Made by a program: the position numbers and the translations under genes. Under the pieces are notes generated by a model, which saw only the letters and a program-made list of their open reading frames with translations, made no database searches and was not told the DNA's origin. From an uncultured Eubacterium sp. (GTDB lineage Bacteria > Bacillota > Clostridia > Lachnospirales > CAG-274), in assembly GCA_900551755.1 (NCBI GenBank), contig URXK01000007.1, positions 13,056 through 77,055 of the forward strand: a DNA stretch of 64,000 nucleotides, given 5' to 3'. Below, one piece after another: positions 7,620-15,676 of this stretch. Within the stretch, counting starts at the first letter, position 1. Each line of letters starts with the position of its first letter.

Positions 7620-9539
7620 ATGAGCAGAGTTATGCTTTTTGCAGGCTTAAATGAGTGTATCTCTCTTTGTGAAAAGCTTTCAAAGCTTGATGTAATTATT
7701 GATGTATATGCAGAAAACCTTGAAGGCAATTATCCCGAGGAAAGCAATATTTATATTCATACAGGTGAAAAGCTTACAAAGGATTATATTAAGGCGGAAT
7801 ACGATAAATTTGAGCCTGATGTAGTTATAGACGGTGTTCATATTGCCGATGTAACTATTCACGAATATATAAAAGAAGTTGTAGTTTCAAAAAAATATAT
7901 TAAACTTAAAGAAGTAAAAGAAAATTTAGATGTTGCCTATTGCAAAACTATGGACGATGTTATAACAATGGTAAACAGAACTAGAAGTAATGTATACTTT
8001 ACCACAGGTATAAAAGACATTGAGAAGTTTGCAAATATTGTCGATAGTAGAAAAAGAGTATTTCTTGACTTACCAAAGGGCAATAGCTATTTAAGACTTG
8101 CTGCTGCTAATGGTGTTAGCTTAAGTAGAATAAATGATATACTTGATTATACTGAAGAAGAACTTGTAGGTATTATTAATGATAATAGCATTAAATATAT
8201 TGTAGCAAGTGATGACGAAAGTTTGGCAAGACTTAAAATGATGTATCAGGCATCAAAGGACACTAACATTATTATGGTTATTGTTAGTGCTTCTGACGGA
8301 AGTCTTGATGTAGATGAAGTTGTTAGTAGAGTTAAGGCTATTGATGCTGTTAAGCAGGTTTATATTATTGGCGTTGGTGTCGGTAACCCTAAAAATATGA
8401 CTATTGAGGCTTGTGAGGCTATTGACAAGTGTGAGGTTATATTAGGAAGTGAAGAACTTATAAAGGGCATAGGCATTGACAACAAAGAGCTTCATTATGC
8501 TTACAGTGCTAGTGAAATTGAAAACTTTGTTAGTTCTCATTATTACAATAGACTTGCTGTTGTTACACAAGGTGATGTTTGTCTTTTGAACGGCATTGCT
8601 GAATTTATAAAAAATCTCAAAGGTTATGAGGTTAGGATTGTTCAAGGTGTGTCATCTATATCATATCTTGCTGCAAGACTTGGCATTGACTGGACTAACT
8701 GTGTAGCTGTAGATAGCAGAACTGACAATGTTTTAAAGGCTGTAGCAGAAAATAAGGGCGTTTTTGTTTTTACAGATGGTGATACTAATGATGTTTTAAA
8801 TCTTCTTAAAAACAACGGTTTTGAAAATGTAGCAGCTTGTGTTGCAGAAAGACTTTCTTTTGACGATGAAAAAATTACTACAGGCTATGTTTATGAAGTG
8901 GCTAATGGTGAATATGATAGCTTAACTGTTATGTATTTTGAAAATGTTAGCTATGGTAAGGCATCTAGTCTTGTTAGTGATGATAACTTGATAAAGGGTA
9001 GTCTTCCAATGCTTAATAAAAATCTTAGAGCTGTATTAATGAGAGATTTGGATTTGAGAGCTAATGAGGTTATATATGACATTGGTTCTGGTTGTGGTGC
9101 AATGACTGTTGAAATGGCTTTATTAAGCGATAAAAGCAGAATATATGCCATTGATAATGATGAGCTTGCTCTTGACTTAGTTGAAAGAAATTGTAATATG
9201 TATACAATAAATAATGTTAGAGCAATAACAGGTGATGCTAAATCTGTTATTAAGGATTTGCCAAAGGCTGATGCTGTACTTGTTGAACATTATTATGGTG
9301 ATACAGTTGAACTTATTAAACAAATTGCTTTTGAAAATAAGGTTAGAATTGTTGTTGTAACATCAGGCTTTGATGTTGCATATAAACTTATTGATTTAAT
9401 GCACAAAAATTATTTTGAAGAAATTGAGCTTAAACAAATTAATATAACAGAGGGTCAAAACTTTGGCAGTGGCACAAATTTAGTTCCTGCTGAAAATTGT
9501 TTTGTTATTAAGGGTATAGGTGCAATTGAGGATAAATAA
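7620..9539 (+). CDS. CbiJ-CbiE-CbiT-like three-domain protein (divergent corrinoid methyltransferase fusion)
   Basis: 639 residues. Residues 1-235 resemble precorrin-6A reductase (CobK/CbiJ) but the usual GGTxEG loop is degenerate (FAGLNECISL). Residues about 240-430 resemble CbiE, beginning VYIIGVGVGNPKNMTIEAC; the expected GDP is GDV and the SLHGR motif is replaced by VDSRT. Residues about 460-639 resemble CbiT, with PMLNKNLRAVLM and a SAM-binding DIGSGCGAMTVE at about 486. In anaerobic B12 synthesis CbiE and CbiT methylate C5 and C15 and decarboxylate precorrin-7, and CbiJ reduces precorrin-6A. A Shine-Dalgarno AAGGAGGAA supports ATG 7620. The rest of the pathway is absent here apart from the equally divergent CbiB/CobS-like genes near 14-15.5 kb, so a true corrin function is uncertain. 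Confidence 0.75.
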   Translation: MSRVMLFAGLNECISLCEKLSKLDVIIDVYAENLEGNYPEESNIYIHTGEKLTKDYIKAEYDKFEPDVVIDGVHIADVTIHEYIKEVVVSKKYIKLKEVKENLDVAYCKTMDDVITMVNRTRSNVYFTTGIKDIEKFANIVDSRKRVFLDLPKGNSYLRLAAANGVSLSRINDILDYTEEELVGIINDNSIKYIVASDDESLARLKMMYQASKDTNIIMVIVSASDGSLDVDEVVSRVKAIDAVKQVYIIGVGVGNPKNMTIEACEAIDKCEVILGSEELIKGIGIDNKELHYAYSASEIENFVSSHYYNRLAVVTQGDVCLLNGIAEFIKNLKGYEVRIVQGVSSISYLAARLGIDWTNCVAVDSRTDNVLKAVAENKGVFVFTDGDTNDVLNLLKNNGFENVAACVAERLSFDDEKITTGYVYEVANGEYDSLTVMYFENVSYGKASSLVSDDNLIKGSLPMLNKNLRAVLMRDLDLRANEVIYDIGSGCGAMTVEMALLSDKSRIYAIDNDELALDLVERNCNMYTINNVRAITGDAKSVIKDLPKADAVLVEHYYGDTVELIKQIAFENKVRIVVVTSGFDVAYKLIDLMHKNYFEEIELKQINITEGQNFGSGTNLVPAENCFVIKGIGAIEDK

Positions 9540-9557
9540 GTGAATTTATAATATTTA

Positions 9558-9586
9558 TTGCATAATTATTAAAAATGTTTTATAAT
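9558..9586 (+). promoter_or_regulatory. Promoter of the secreted copper-amine-oxidase-domain gene
   Basis: TTGCAT (9558-9563), 17 bp, TATAAT (9581-9586). The spacer is strikingly like that of the promoter at 55255-55283, which also drives a secreted protein. Confidence 0.75.
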
Positions 9587-9624
9587 GTTTAGGTAATTTA
9601 TGCAAAAAAATGGAGGAATTTATT

Positions 9625-10371
9625 ATGAAGAAGAAAATTGCATTTACATTAGCTACACTTATGGCTATGTCAGCATTAACTACTGGTGCTTTAGCTGATG
9701 AGTATACAAAGGCTAATTTAACAATTGAGGGTAAGGCTGTTGTAACAGACCAGTCACCTGTTATTGTTAGTGGCAGAACAATGGTTCCTGTTAGAGTTGT
9801 TGCTGAATCTCTTGGTACAACTGTAGATTGGGACGCAGAAACTAAGACTGTTTCTTTTGAAAATGAAGGTCTTAAGGCATCTATGGTTATTGGTAACAAG
9901 GAGCTTTTAGTTTCTGGTAGTGCTGTTGAAATTGATGTTCCTGCTACTATTATTAACAATAGAACAATGGTTCCTGTTAGATTTTTATCTGAAACTTTTG
10001 GATACAATGTAGAATGGGATGCAGAAACTAAGACTGTTAATGTTACAGCTAATAAGGCTGATGATGTTGAGAGCGGTGCAGCTGCTGAAACTCCAGCAAC
10101 TAGTGCTGATGTTGAGGCTTTAAAGGCAGCAGCTTTAGTTGTTGACAGTTATGCTGGTGTTTTAAATGACTATACAGATAAGATGACAGAGGAGCAGGCT
10201 AAGGCTTATACTGAATACTGCGATAATAACGCAACTGTTCTTGCAATGGTAGATAATAAGAGTAGAAAGAGTAAGTTTGAAGTTGAAGAAGGTGCAAAGG
10301 CTGTAGCAGCAGCAAAGGCTGGTATGGAAGAAATTGCAAAGACTTTAAATGTTGAACTTCCTACTAAATAA
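9625..10371 (+). CDS. Secreted protein with two copper-amine-oxidase-N-type repeats
   Basis: 248 residues. The start ATG 9625 (MKKKIAFTLATLMAMSALTTG) gives a clean signal peptide ending near ALA; an ATG at 9610 overlaps the GGAGG Shine-Dalgarno (9612-9616) and is rejected. Two repeats follow, each with the hallmark R(T)MVPVR...E.LG..V.WDAETKTV (about residues 45-90 and 110-150), typical of the copper amine oxidase N-terminal domain family in Firmicutes. These domains are generally non-catalytic, surface-located modules. The last about 80 residues are Ala/Lys/Glu-rich and helical with no recognised domain. It has its own promoter and terminator, so it is a single-gene unit. Confidence 0.85.
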   Translation: MKKKIAFTLATLMAMSALTTGALADEYTKANLTIEGKAVVTDQSPVIVSGRTMVPVRVVAESLGTTVDWDAETKTVSFENEGLKASMVIGNKELLVSGSAVEIDVPATIINNRTMVPVRFLSETFGYNVEWDAETKTVNVTANKADDVESGAAAETPATSADVEALKAAALVVDSYAGVLNDYTDKMTEEQAKAYTEYCDNNATVLAMVDNKSRKSKFEVEEGAKAVAAAKAGMEEIAKTLNVELPTK

Positions 10372-10408
10372 TTATATATTTATAACTTTATAACTTTATA
10401 ATAAAGAT

Positions 10409-10446
10409 AATGCTCTCAGATGATGAATTGAGGGCATTATTTTTAT
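10409..10446 (+). terminator. Rho-independent terminator
   Basis: Stem AATGCTCTCA with TGAGGGCATT (one G-T pair) ends in ATTTTTAT. Confidence 0.85.
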
Positions 10447-10463
10447 ACTTTTTTACACATAAA

Positions 10464-10506
10464 AATATCCCTAAAGTAAATTATATTTCTTTACTTTAGG
10501 AATATT
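10464..10506 (-). terminator. Terminator for the minus-strand nucleotidyltransferase operon
   Basis: An 11-bp perfect stem CCTAAAGTAAA/TTTACTTTAGG, extended by AATAT/ATATT, has on the minus strand a trailing T run (ATATTTTT). Confidence 0.8.
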
Positions 10507-10515
10507 GGCTATTTA

Positions 10516-11250
10516 TTATTCGCCATAAATTTTTCTAACTTCTTCAAGTGCCTTATGAGTACCAATATCATAACACTCACCCTTCATAACATAGCCATAA
10601 ACTGGCTTTTTCTTATGAAGCCACTGAAGATAATAACCAGGAGCGTCAGGACTATTTCCTTCATCAAGATATTCCTTGAACATCTTAACTGTGTCCTTAG
10701 TGTACATATAAGTAGCAAAAGCTGCTTTGTTGCTCTTAGGCTGTTGAGGCTTTTCCTCAAGGTCAAGAACTTTATTATTCTCGTCCATAAGAACAACACC
10801 TAATTGCTTAATCATTTCCATATCGTCAAACTGTTTAACACAAACACAGTCTGCACCCTTTTCATTATAGAAATCATAATAATCCTTAAGGCTATATGTA
10901 AACAAATTATCCCCTGCAATAATAACTACATCGTCATCAATTTTACCCTGCTCAATAGTATAAAGAATATCACCAATAGCACCTCTCTTAGTTTCATCAG
11001 AGTCAGTACCATCATCAATAACAGTAATAGGCTTAGGATTAGGAGTGTTAGCTGCCCATTCCTCAAAGTTTTTAGCAAACTTGTGATTACTTATTACAAA
11101 AATTGAATCAACTGCATCAAGCGTATTAATTTCTTCTAAAATATAGTTAATAATAGGCTTGCCCCCAACAGTTAATAATGGCTTAGGTGTATTTTTAGTA
11201 AGTGGATAAAGTCTTGTTGCATAGCCAGCAACTAAAATTATTGCTTTCAT
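10516..11250 (-). CDS. Sugar-phosphate nucleotidyltransferase family protein
   Basis: 244 residues with the nucleotidyltransferase signature VAGYATRLYPLTKNTPKPLL near the N-terminus, then GKPIINYILEEI, an IAGDNLFTYSLKD metal-binding segment and LDLEEKPQQPKSN. These fit enzymes that couple NTP to a sugar or choline phosphate (RmlA, GlmU N-domain or LicC type). It is shorter than RmlA and ends after a YDIGTHKALEEVRKIY segment, so the sugar cannot be named. The second G of the usual GxGTRL is changed to A (GYATRL). A GGAG Shine-Dalgarno precedes ATG. It is the last gene of the pncC-recA-rlu block and is followed by a terminator. Confidence 0.85.
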   Translation of the reverse strand: MKAIILVAGYATRLYPLTKNTPKPLLTVGGKPIINYILEEINTLDAVDSIFVISNHKFAKNFEEWAANTPNPKPITVIDDGTDSDETKRGAIGDILYTIEQGKIDDDVVIIAGDNLFTYSLKDYYDFYNEKGADCVCVKQFDDMEMIKQLGVVLMDENNKVLDLEEKPQQPKSNKAAFATYMYTKDTVKMFKEYLDEGNSPDAPGYYLQWLHKKKPVYGYVMKGECYDIGTHKALEEVRKIYGE

Positions 11251-11302
11251 TGTTTTTCTCCTTTAAACTATTAAAATTCATAATACCATTATACATCAAC
11301 TG

Positions 11303-12283
11303 TTAAAATATTTCAATAACATTTTCAAATAGATTGTTTATTATTTTATCAAATTTTACTGATGGTTTAGCTTTAAATACCTTATCATTAAGATATTTTA
11401 AACAACCTGAGTCAAATTTCATAATAAGTTTATAACTATGTAAAAATTGATTATCTAGCTTAAAAGTATCATAAAAATACTTGTTTACACTTGTATCACC
11501 GTATTTTCTATCACCTATAATAGGGTGACCTATTGACTTCATACAAATTCTAATTTGATGACTTTTGCCAGTTTCAAGTTTAATTTCAAGTAATGTATAT
11601 TCTTCATTGTATGCTAAAGGCTTATAAAGAGTACGAATAAAGTTACCTTCATCACTGTTGTTGCTTAATTTTGCAATATTGTCGCTACTTTTGCTGTGAT
11701 AACCTTCAACAACGCCAGCCTTAGTTACATTACCTTTTACTATAGTGATATAGTATTTATCAATTAATTTTTCTTTAAAGCCTCTGTTAAGCTCTTGAAC
11801 TGCTGGCAAGTTTTTGCCCATAGTTACAATGCCACTTGTGTTAAGGTCAAGTCTGTTGCAAATAGAGGGAATAAAACCCATAGAATTGTTGGGATTATAG
11901 TCACCTTTTTCGCTTAAATAGTATATAAGCTGGTCGTTTAAAGTGTTTGTTTTATGCTCTTTATCTGGGTGAACTATAAGTCTTTGAGGTTTATTAGCTA
12001 AAATAATATTTTCATCTTCATAAACTATTTCAAAGTCCCTAGAGGCTTTTTTTATTGTTTTGTTTTCAATAAATTTGTCAATAGTTTCATCAGCAAGAAA
12101 GAGCTTAATTACATCATTGTTATTAAGTATTTCGTTACCCTCGGCTTTTTTATTATTTAATTTAATATTTTTTTTCCTAAGCATTTTATATATAAATGAC
12201 TTAGGAGCAAGAGTCATATATTTCATTAAAAATTTGTCAACTCGTTGACCTTTTTCATTGTTTGTGATTAAAATTTCACGCAT
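11303..12283 (-). CDS. RluC/RluD-family 23S rRNA pseudouridine synthase
   Basis: 326 residues. An N-terminal S4-type RNA-binding segment (QRVDKFLMKYMTLAPKSFIYKMLRKKNIKLN) is followed by the synthase core with catalytic Asp146 in NRLDLNTSGIV. Later segments LLEIKLETGKSHQIRICMKSIGHPIIGDRKYG fit the family. The longer frame from 12355 lies inside recA; ATG at 12283 sits 1 bp after the recA stop, with a GAGGAATAAT Shine-Dalgarno inside the end of recA, so translation is probably coupled. The modified U in rRNA cannot be assigned from sequence alone. Confidence 0.88.
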   Translation of the reverse strand: MREILITNNEKGQRVDKFLMKYMTLAPKSFIYKMLRKKNIKLNNKKAEGNEILNNNDVIKLFLADETIDKFIENKTIKKASRDFEIVYEDENIILANKPQRLIVHPDKEHKTNTLNDQLIYYLSEKGDYNPNNSMGFIPSICNRLDLNTSGIVTMGKNLPAVQELNRGFKEKLIDKYYITIVKGNVTKAGVVEGYHSKSSDNIAKLSNNSDEGNFIRTLYKPLAYNEEYTLLEIKLETGKSHQIRICMKSIGHPIIGDRKYGDTSVNKYFYDTFKLDNQFLHSYKLIMKFDSGCLKYLNDKVFKAKPSVKFDKIINNLFENVIEIF

Positions 12284-12284
12284 A

Positions 12285-13373
12285 TTATTCCTCGTCAGCC
12301 TCATCAGGGAGAGTAAGAACTTCTTCCTGCTCATAAACAATAGGCTCAAGACCAAAATGTTCTCTTACCTTGTTTTCAACTTCAAGGCAGATTTGAGGAT
12401 TTTCTTCAAGATATTTCTTTGCGTTTTCTCTACCCTGACCAATTCTAGTTTCATTGTAGCTGTACCAAGCACCACCCTTTTGAATAACATCAATATTAGC
12501 AGCAAGGTCAAGAACATCACCAATGTGGCTTATACCAGTGCCGTACATAATATCAAATTCAGCTGTTTTAAAAGGAGGGGCTACCTTGTTTTTAACAACC
12601 TTAGCTCTAGTTCTGTTACCAATGATTTCAGTACCGTTTTTAATAGAGTCAACTCGTCTAACATCAATTCTAACAGATGCACCATACTTTAAGGCTGCAC
12701 CACCAGTTGTAGTTTCTGGGTTACCAAACATAACGCCAATTTTAGAACGAAGCTGATTAATAAATATAACAATACAGTTACTCTTGTTAATAACAGCTGC
12801 AAGTTTTCTAATAGCTTGTGACATAAGTCTAGCTTGACCACCCATAGTTGCGTCACCCATTTCACCTTCAATTTCACTCTTAGGTACAAGAGCAGCAACA
12901 GAGTCAACAACAACAATATCAATAGCACCTGAACGAACCATTGTTTCAGTTATTTCAAGAGCCTGTTCGCCGGAGTCTGGCTGTGAAACATAAAGCTCAT
13001 CAATATCTACACCTAAATTTCTGGCATAAATAGGGTCAAGAGCGTGTTCAGCATCAACATAAGCAGCAGTGCCACCAAGTTTTTGAACCTCAGCAACAAC
13101 GTGAAGGGCAAGAGTTGTCTTACCACTACTTTCAGGACCATAAATTTCAGTTATTCTACCCTTTGGAATACCACCAATACCAAGAGCCAAATCAAGAGAA
13201 AGAGAACCAGTAGGAACAGCCTCAATAGAAAGGTCAACCATATTGTCGCCTAACTTCATAATTGAGCCTTCACCGAAATTCTTTTCGATTTGCTTTAATG
13301 CCATTTTAAGAGACTCGCCCTTACCACCATCATTCTCTGTATTATAGTCTAAAATTTTGCTTTTCTTTGCCAT
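12285..13373 (-). CDS. recA: Recombinase A
   Basis: Strand-exchange ATPase for homologous recombination and SOS induction. 362 residues from ATG 13373 (MAKKSKIL), preceded by GGAGG; a start 7 codons upstream overlaps pncC and is rejected. Walker A GPESSGKT is at 79-86, Walker B is in [16 protein letters not shown], and the L2 loop region [19 protein letters not shown] is present. The C-terminus is acidic ([13 protein letters not shown]). It is packed between pncC upstream (1-bp gap) and the pseudouridine synthase downstream (1-bp gap). No GAAC-N4-GTTC LexA-type box is visible before pncC. Confidence 0.98.
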   Translation of the reverse strand: MAKKSKILDYNTENDGGKGESLKMALKQIEKNFGEGSIMKLGDNMVDLSIEAVPTGSLSLDLALGIGGIPKGRITEIYGPESSGKTTLALHVVAEVQKLGGTAAYVDAEHALDPIYARNLGVDIDELYVSQPDSGEQALEITETMVRSGAIDIVVVDSVAALVPKSEIEGEMGDATMGGQARLMSQAIRKLAAVINKSNCIVIFINQLRSKIGVMFGNPETTTGGAALKYGASVRIDVRRVDSIKNGTEIIGNRTRAKVVKNKVAPPFKTAEFDIMYGTGISHIGDVLDLAANIDVIQKGGAWYSYNETRIGQGRENAKKYLEENPQICLEVENKVREHFGLEPIVYEQEEVLTLPDEADEE

Positions 13374-13374
13374 T

Positions 13375-13860
13375 TTAATCCTCCATATTTTCAAGCTCAG
13401 ATTTCAAGAGTTCAATAACAGCCAAAGTTGATGCTTGTCTTATTTCTTGCCTAGAGCCTTTATTCATCAATTTTTTAACAACAGCCTTGCCATTAATAGC
13501 AACACCGATATACACAAGTCCAACTGGTTTTTCTGCTGTACCACCGCCAGGACCAGCAACACCAGTAGTTGATAAACCTATGTTAGTACCACTAACCTTT
13601 GCAACTCCAAGACACATTTCTTCAGCAGTTTGAGGGCTAACAGCACCATAAGTTTCAAGAGTTTCGTTTTTGACACCAAGAAGTCTGTGTTTGCTTTCGT
13701 TAGTGTAAGTAACCATACCATTAACAAAAGCCTGTGAAGCTCCAGCATAGTTAATAAGTGTTGCAGCTACTAAGCCACCAGTACAACTTTCTGCAGTTGC
13801 AATAGTCATACCTTTGTTAATAACAGCTTTCATTACAATATCTTCAATGTTTTCATTCAT
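13375..13860 (-). CDS. pncC: CinA C-terminal-domain protein (nicotinamide-nucleotide amidohydrolase PncC type)
   Basis: 161 residues, a stand-alone CinA C-terminal domain. It shows [24 protein letters not shown] near the N-terminus, [14 protein letters not shown], and [23 protein letters not shown]. Family members deamidate NMN in pyridine nucleotide recycling. The N-terminal MoCF-like domain of full CinA is absent, as is usual for PncC. It is the first gene of the recA operon, 1 bp from recA, and has its own promoter at 13884-13912. The spacer before cbiB carries a 9-bp inverted repeat (13917-13925 with 13932-13940). Confidence 0.9.
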   Translation of the reverse strand: MNENIEDIVMKAVINKGMTIATAESCTGGLVAATLINYAGASQAFVNGMVTYTNESKHRLLGVKNETLETYGAVSPQTAEEMCLGVAKVSGTNIGLSTTGVAGPGGGTAEKPVGLVYIGVAINGKAVVKKLMNKGSRQEIRQASTLAVIELLKSELENMED

Positions 13861-13883
13861 AGTATCACACTCTTTCTAAAAAT

Positions 13884-13912
13884 AGTATAACAGAGAAAAA
13901 TATAAAAATCAA
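13884..13912 (-). promoter_or_regulatory. Promoter of the pncC-recA operon
   Basis: On the minus strand TTGATT, 17 bp, TATACT, located 24 bp upstream of the pncC start. No obvious LexA operator overlaps it. Confidence 0.7.
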
Positions 13913-13952
13913 TAATTTTATAGAAAATTTATTCTATAAATCGAAAATTTGT

Positions 13953-14837
13953 TTAAATATGTATAACAAATATAAGTCTTATAGCAACTAGACCAACAAG
14001 AGTTAATAAACTTGCTATATTAATAAGTTCAAAGGATTTTGTAATATCATTGTGATTTACATCTCTTTTAGCATCACCAATAACAACACCTGTTTTTTTA
14101 GATTTAAGCTGAATACCTAAAGCACCAGCACAAAATGAAAGAGGTAAGCCTCTATTAAGTGAACTAACATTATACCTATCACGATTTAAAATTTTAAGTC
14201 CAGCTTTGCAATCAAGTTTAAGAACCTTAGCTGAAACAAGCATAAAAATTAAAGCAATTCTTGTTGGTATAAGCTCAGCAATATTTTTCAATATTCTAGC
14301 AATAATATTGCCAGTAGCATCATTTATAATAACAATTATTTTGTAAACAATGCCACCAGTACCACCAAATAACATTATAAAAAATATTGGTGCAATAACC
14401 TTGTCAATAGATGAGTCCATAATCATAACAATAATATTTTCTGCTATTTCTTTAGGCTCATCAATTTGACCGTTTTCTGTTATTTTGTTAAAAAGTCTTG
14501 TAGCATTTTTAATATAACCTCTTTTTAATGCCTTATGTACGCTTTCAGCACTTGTTTTAATAAGTTTGCAGGATATACAGAAGTAACATATTATACTTTG
14601 TAACACAATGGAGGCTATCATATTGTAATATTCTACACAATAAATAATGCCATACACTATAAGACCAGAAAAAACAATAAAAATAATAGTTATGACCATA
14701 GCAAGTTTATCACTAATTTTGCTATATAAATTTTTTAATCCTTTAAGGATTAGTAATTTTCCTTTTTTTAATATCTTAGGCGTGCCTATAAGCATATCAA
14801 GCACATAACCAATGACCACGCTTATAACTACAGACAT
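13953..14837 (-). CDS. CbiB-like membrane protein (divergent adenosylcobinamide-phosphate synthase homologue)
   Basis: 294 residues with several membrane helices. The layout follows CbiB: N-terminal GYVLDMLIG, a middle IDKVIAPIFFIMLFGGTGGIVYK, then IAELIPTRIALIFML, and SLNRGLPLSFCAGALGIQL. CbiB joins aminopropanol to cobyric acid. Family landmarks are altered: the GDP after the first helix is GTP, the HPV motif is missing, and ENTVDG is reduced to DSSID. It may have another function or reduced activity. It starts 14 bp after the CobS-like gene and is probably co-transcribed with it. Confidence 0.7.
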   Translation of the reverse strand: MSVVISVVIGYVLDMLIGTPKILKKGKLLILKGLKNLYSKISDKLAMVITIIFIVFSGLIVYGIIYCVEYYNMIASIVLQSIICYFCISCKLIKTSAESVHKALKRGYIKNATRLFNKITENGQIDEPKEIAENIIVMIMDSSIDKVIAPIFFIMLFGGTGGIVYKIIVIINDATGNIIARILKNIAELIPTRIALIFMLVSAKVLKLDCKAGLKILNRDRYNVSSLNRGLPLSFCAGALGIQLKSKKTGVVIGDAKRDVNHNDITKSFELINIASLLTLVGLVAIRLIFVIHI

Positions 14838-14851
14838 ATAAAACCTCCCAA

Positions 14852-15547
14852 CTATTTATTCAAAAACAATACAATAATAAATTCAATATAAATAACAAAT
14901 TCAAGAAAAACAATATAAAAATTAACGCTTTCATCAGTAAGTCTATGAGTCTTTTTAGATGCTCTATAAACACCGAAGTAAATCATAACAGTAGTAATAA
15001 ATACCATTATAAATTTAGTAAAACTCATCATTTCAAAAAATGTTAATGTTGCCATAAGCCAAACTACAGTAATAATGGCAACAGGCATTTTTGCTGACTT
15101 TTCTGTAAGCTCCTTGTAGAAACCTTCTACTAATCTGTCGTTGTCAATAATCATAAATAGAGCAGTTATTCTTGAAAGTATAACTACACCAGGTACAATA
15201 TAAGCTCCCTTTGTACCCATAGTAAAAAAGCTGCCAGCTACAACAATAGCATAAAGTGCAATAGGTACAAAAGCTGTAATTTTAATGTGATTAAAAATTT
15301 TGATTATTGTTTCAAAAGTTTTGTTACCCATAATTGCTGTAAAAATAACAGTTGCCACTAAGCAAGCTACAATATTGTTAATGTTAAAGCTATTAACAAT
15401 TAAATACCACAGTCTAATAACAATAGCACTAATAACGCCAACTAAAGGAAAATAGCAAAGAGTAAATCTGCCTTTAGCATTTTCTGCCTTAGCCTTAAAA
15501 AGACTTATATTGCTGAAAAGTGATAGTGCCTGAAATAAATCTCCCAT
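14852..15547 (-). CDS. CobS-like membrane protein lacking the acidic catalytic motif
   Basis: 231 residues, about six helices, and the CobS-type start DLFQALSLFSNISLF followed by YFPLVGVISAIVIRLWYL. A VVILSRITALFM segment matches the CobS SR motif. CobS normally carries a GGLHLDGLADTxDG acidic motif that holds the metal for joining adenosylcobinamide-GDP to alpha-ribazole; the equivalent place here reads MGNKTFETII and holds no Asp. The C-terminal GDTLGA segment is also gone. The frame is intact, so this is either a repurposed or an inactive homologue. It is first in the operon with the CbiB-like gene; a TATAAT (minus strand, 15581-15586) and an inverted repeat lie just upstream. Confidence 0.65.
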   Translation of the reverse strand: MGDLFQALSLFSNISLFKAKAENAKGRFTLCYFPLVGVISAIVIRLWYLIVNSFNINNIVACLVATVIFTAIMGNKTFETIIKIFNHIKITAFVPIALYAIVVAGSFFTMGTKGAYIVPGVVILSRITALFMIIDNDRLVEGFYKELTEKSAKMPVAIITVVWLMATLTFFEMMSFTKFIMVFITTVMIYFGVYRASKKTHRLTDESVNFYIVFLEFVIYIEFIIVLFLNK

Positions 15548-15580
15548 AAATCAATATCTCCTTTATTAATTATGACCAAT

Positions 15581-15623
15581 ATTATATTTACTATTTTACC
15601 ATAGATTGGGCAAATAGTAAATA
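15581..15623 (-). promoter_or_regulatory. Inverted repeat overlapping the -10 of the CobS-like operon
   Basis: TATTTACTATTT (15585-15596) and AAATAGTAAATA (15612-15623) form a perfect 12-bp inverted repeat with a 15-bp centre. On the minus strand a TATAAT (15581-15586) overlaps its edge, so it could be an operator. No convincing -35 is seen. Confidence 0.45.
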
Positions 15624-15676
15624 AAAAACCTTTTGTATATTATTTACTTCTGTTTATCCAATTACAAAATAAATTA

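Noticed and set aside
9555..10007. Minus-strand frame opposite the copper-amine-oxidase-domain gene
   Set aside because: It mirrors the repeats of the plus-strand gene and covers its promoter; no Shine-Dalgarno or family match.
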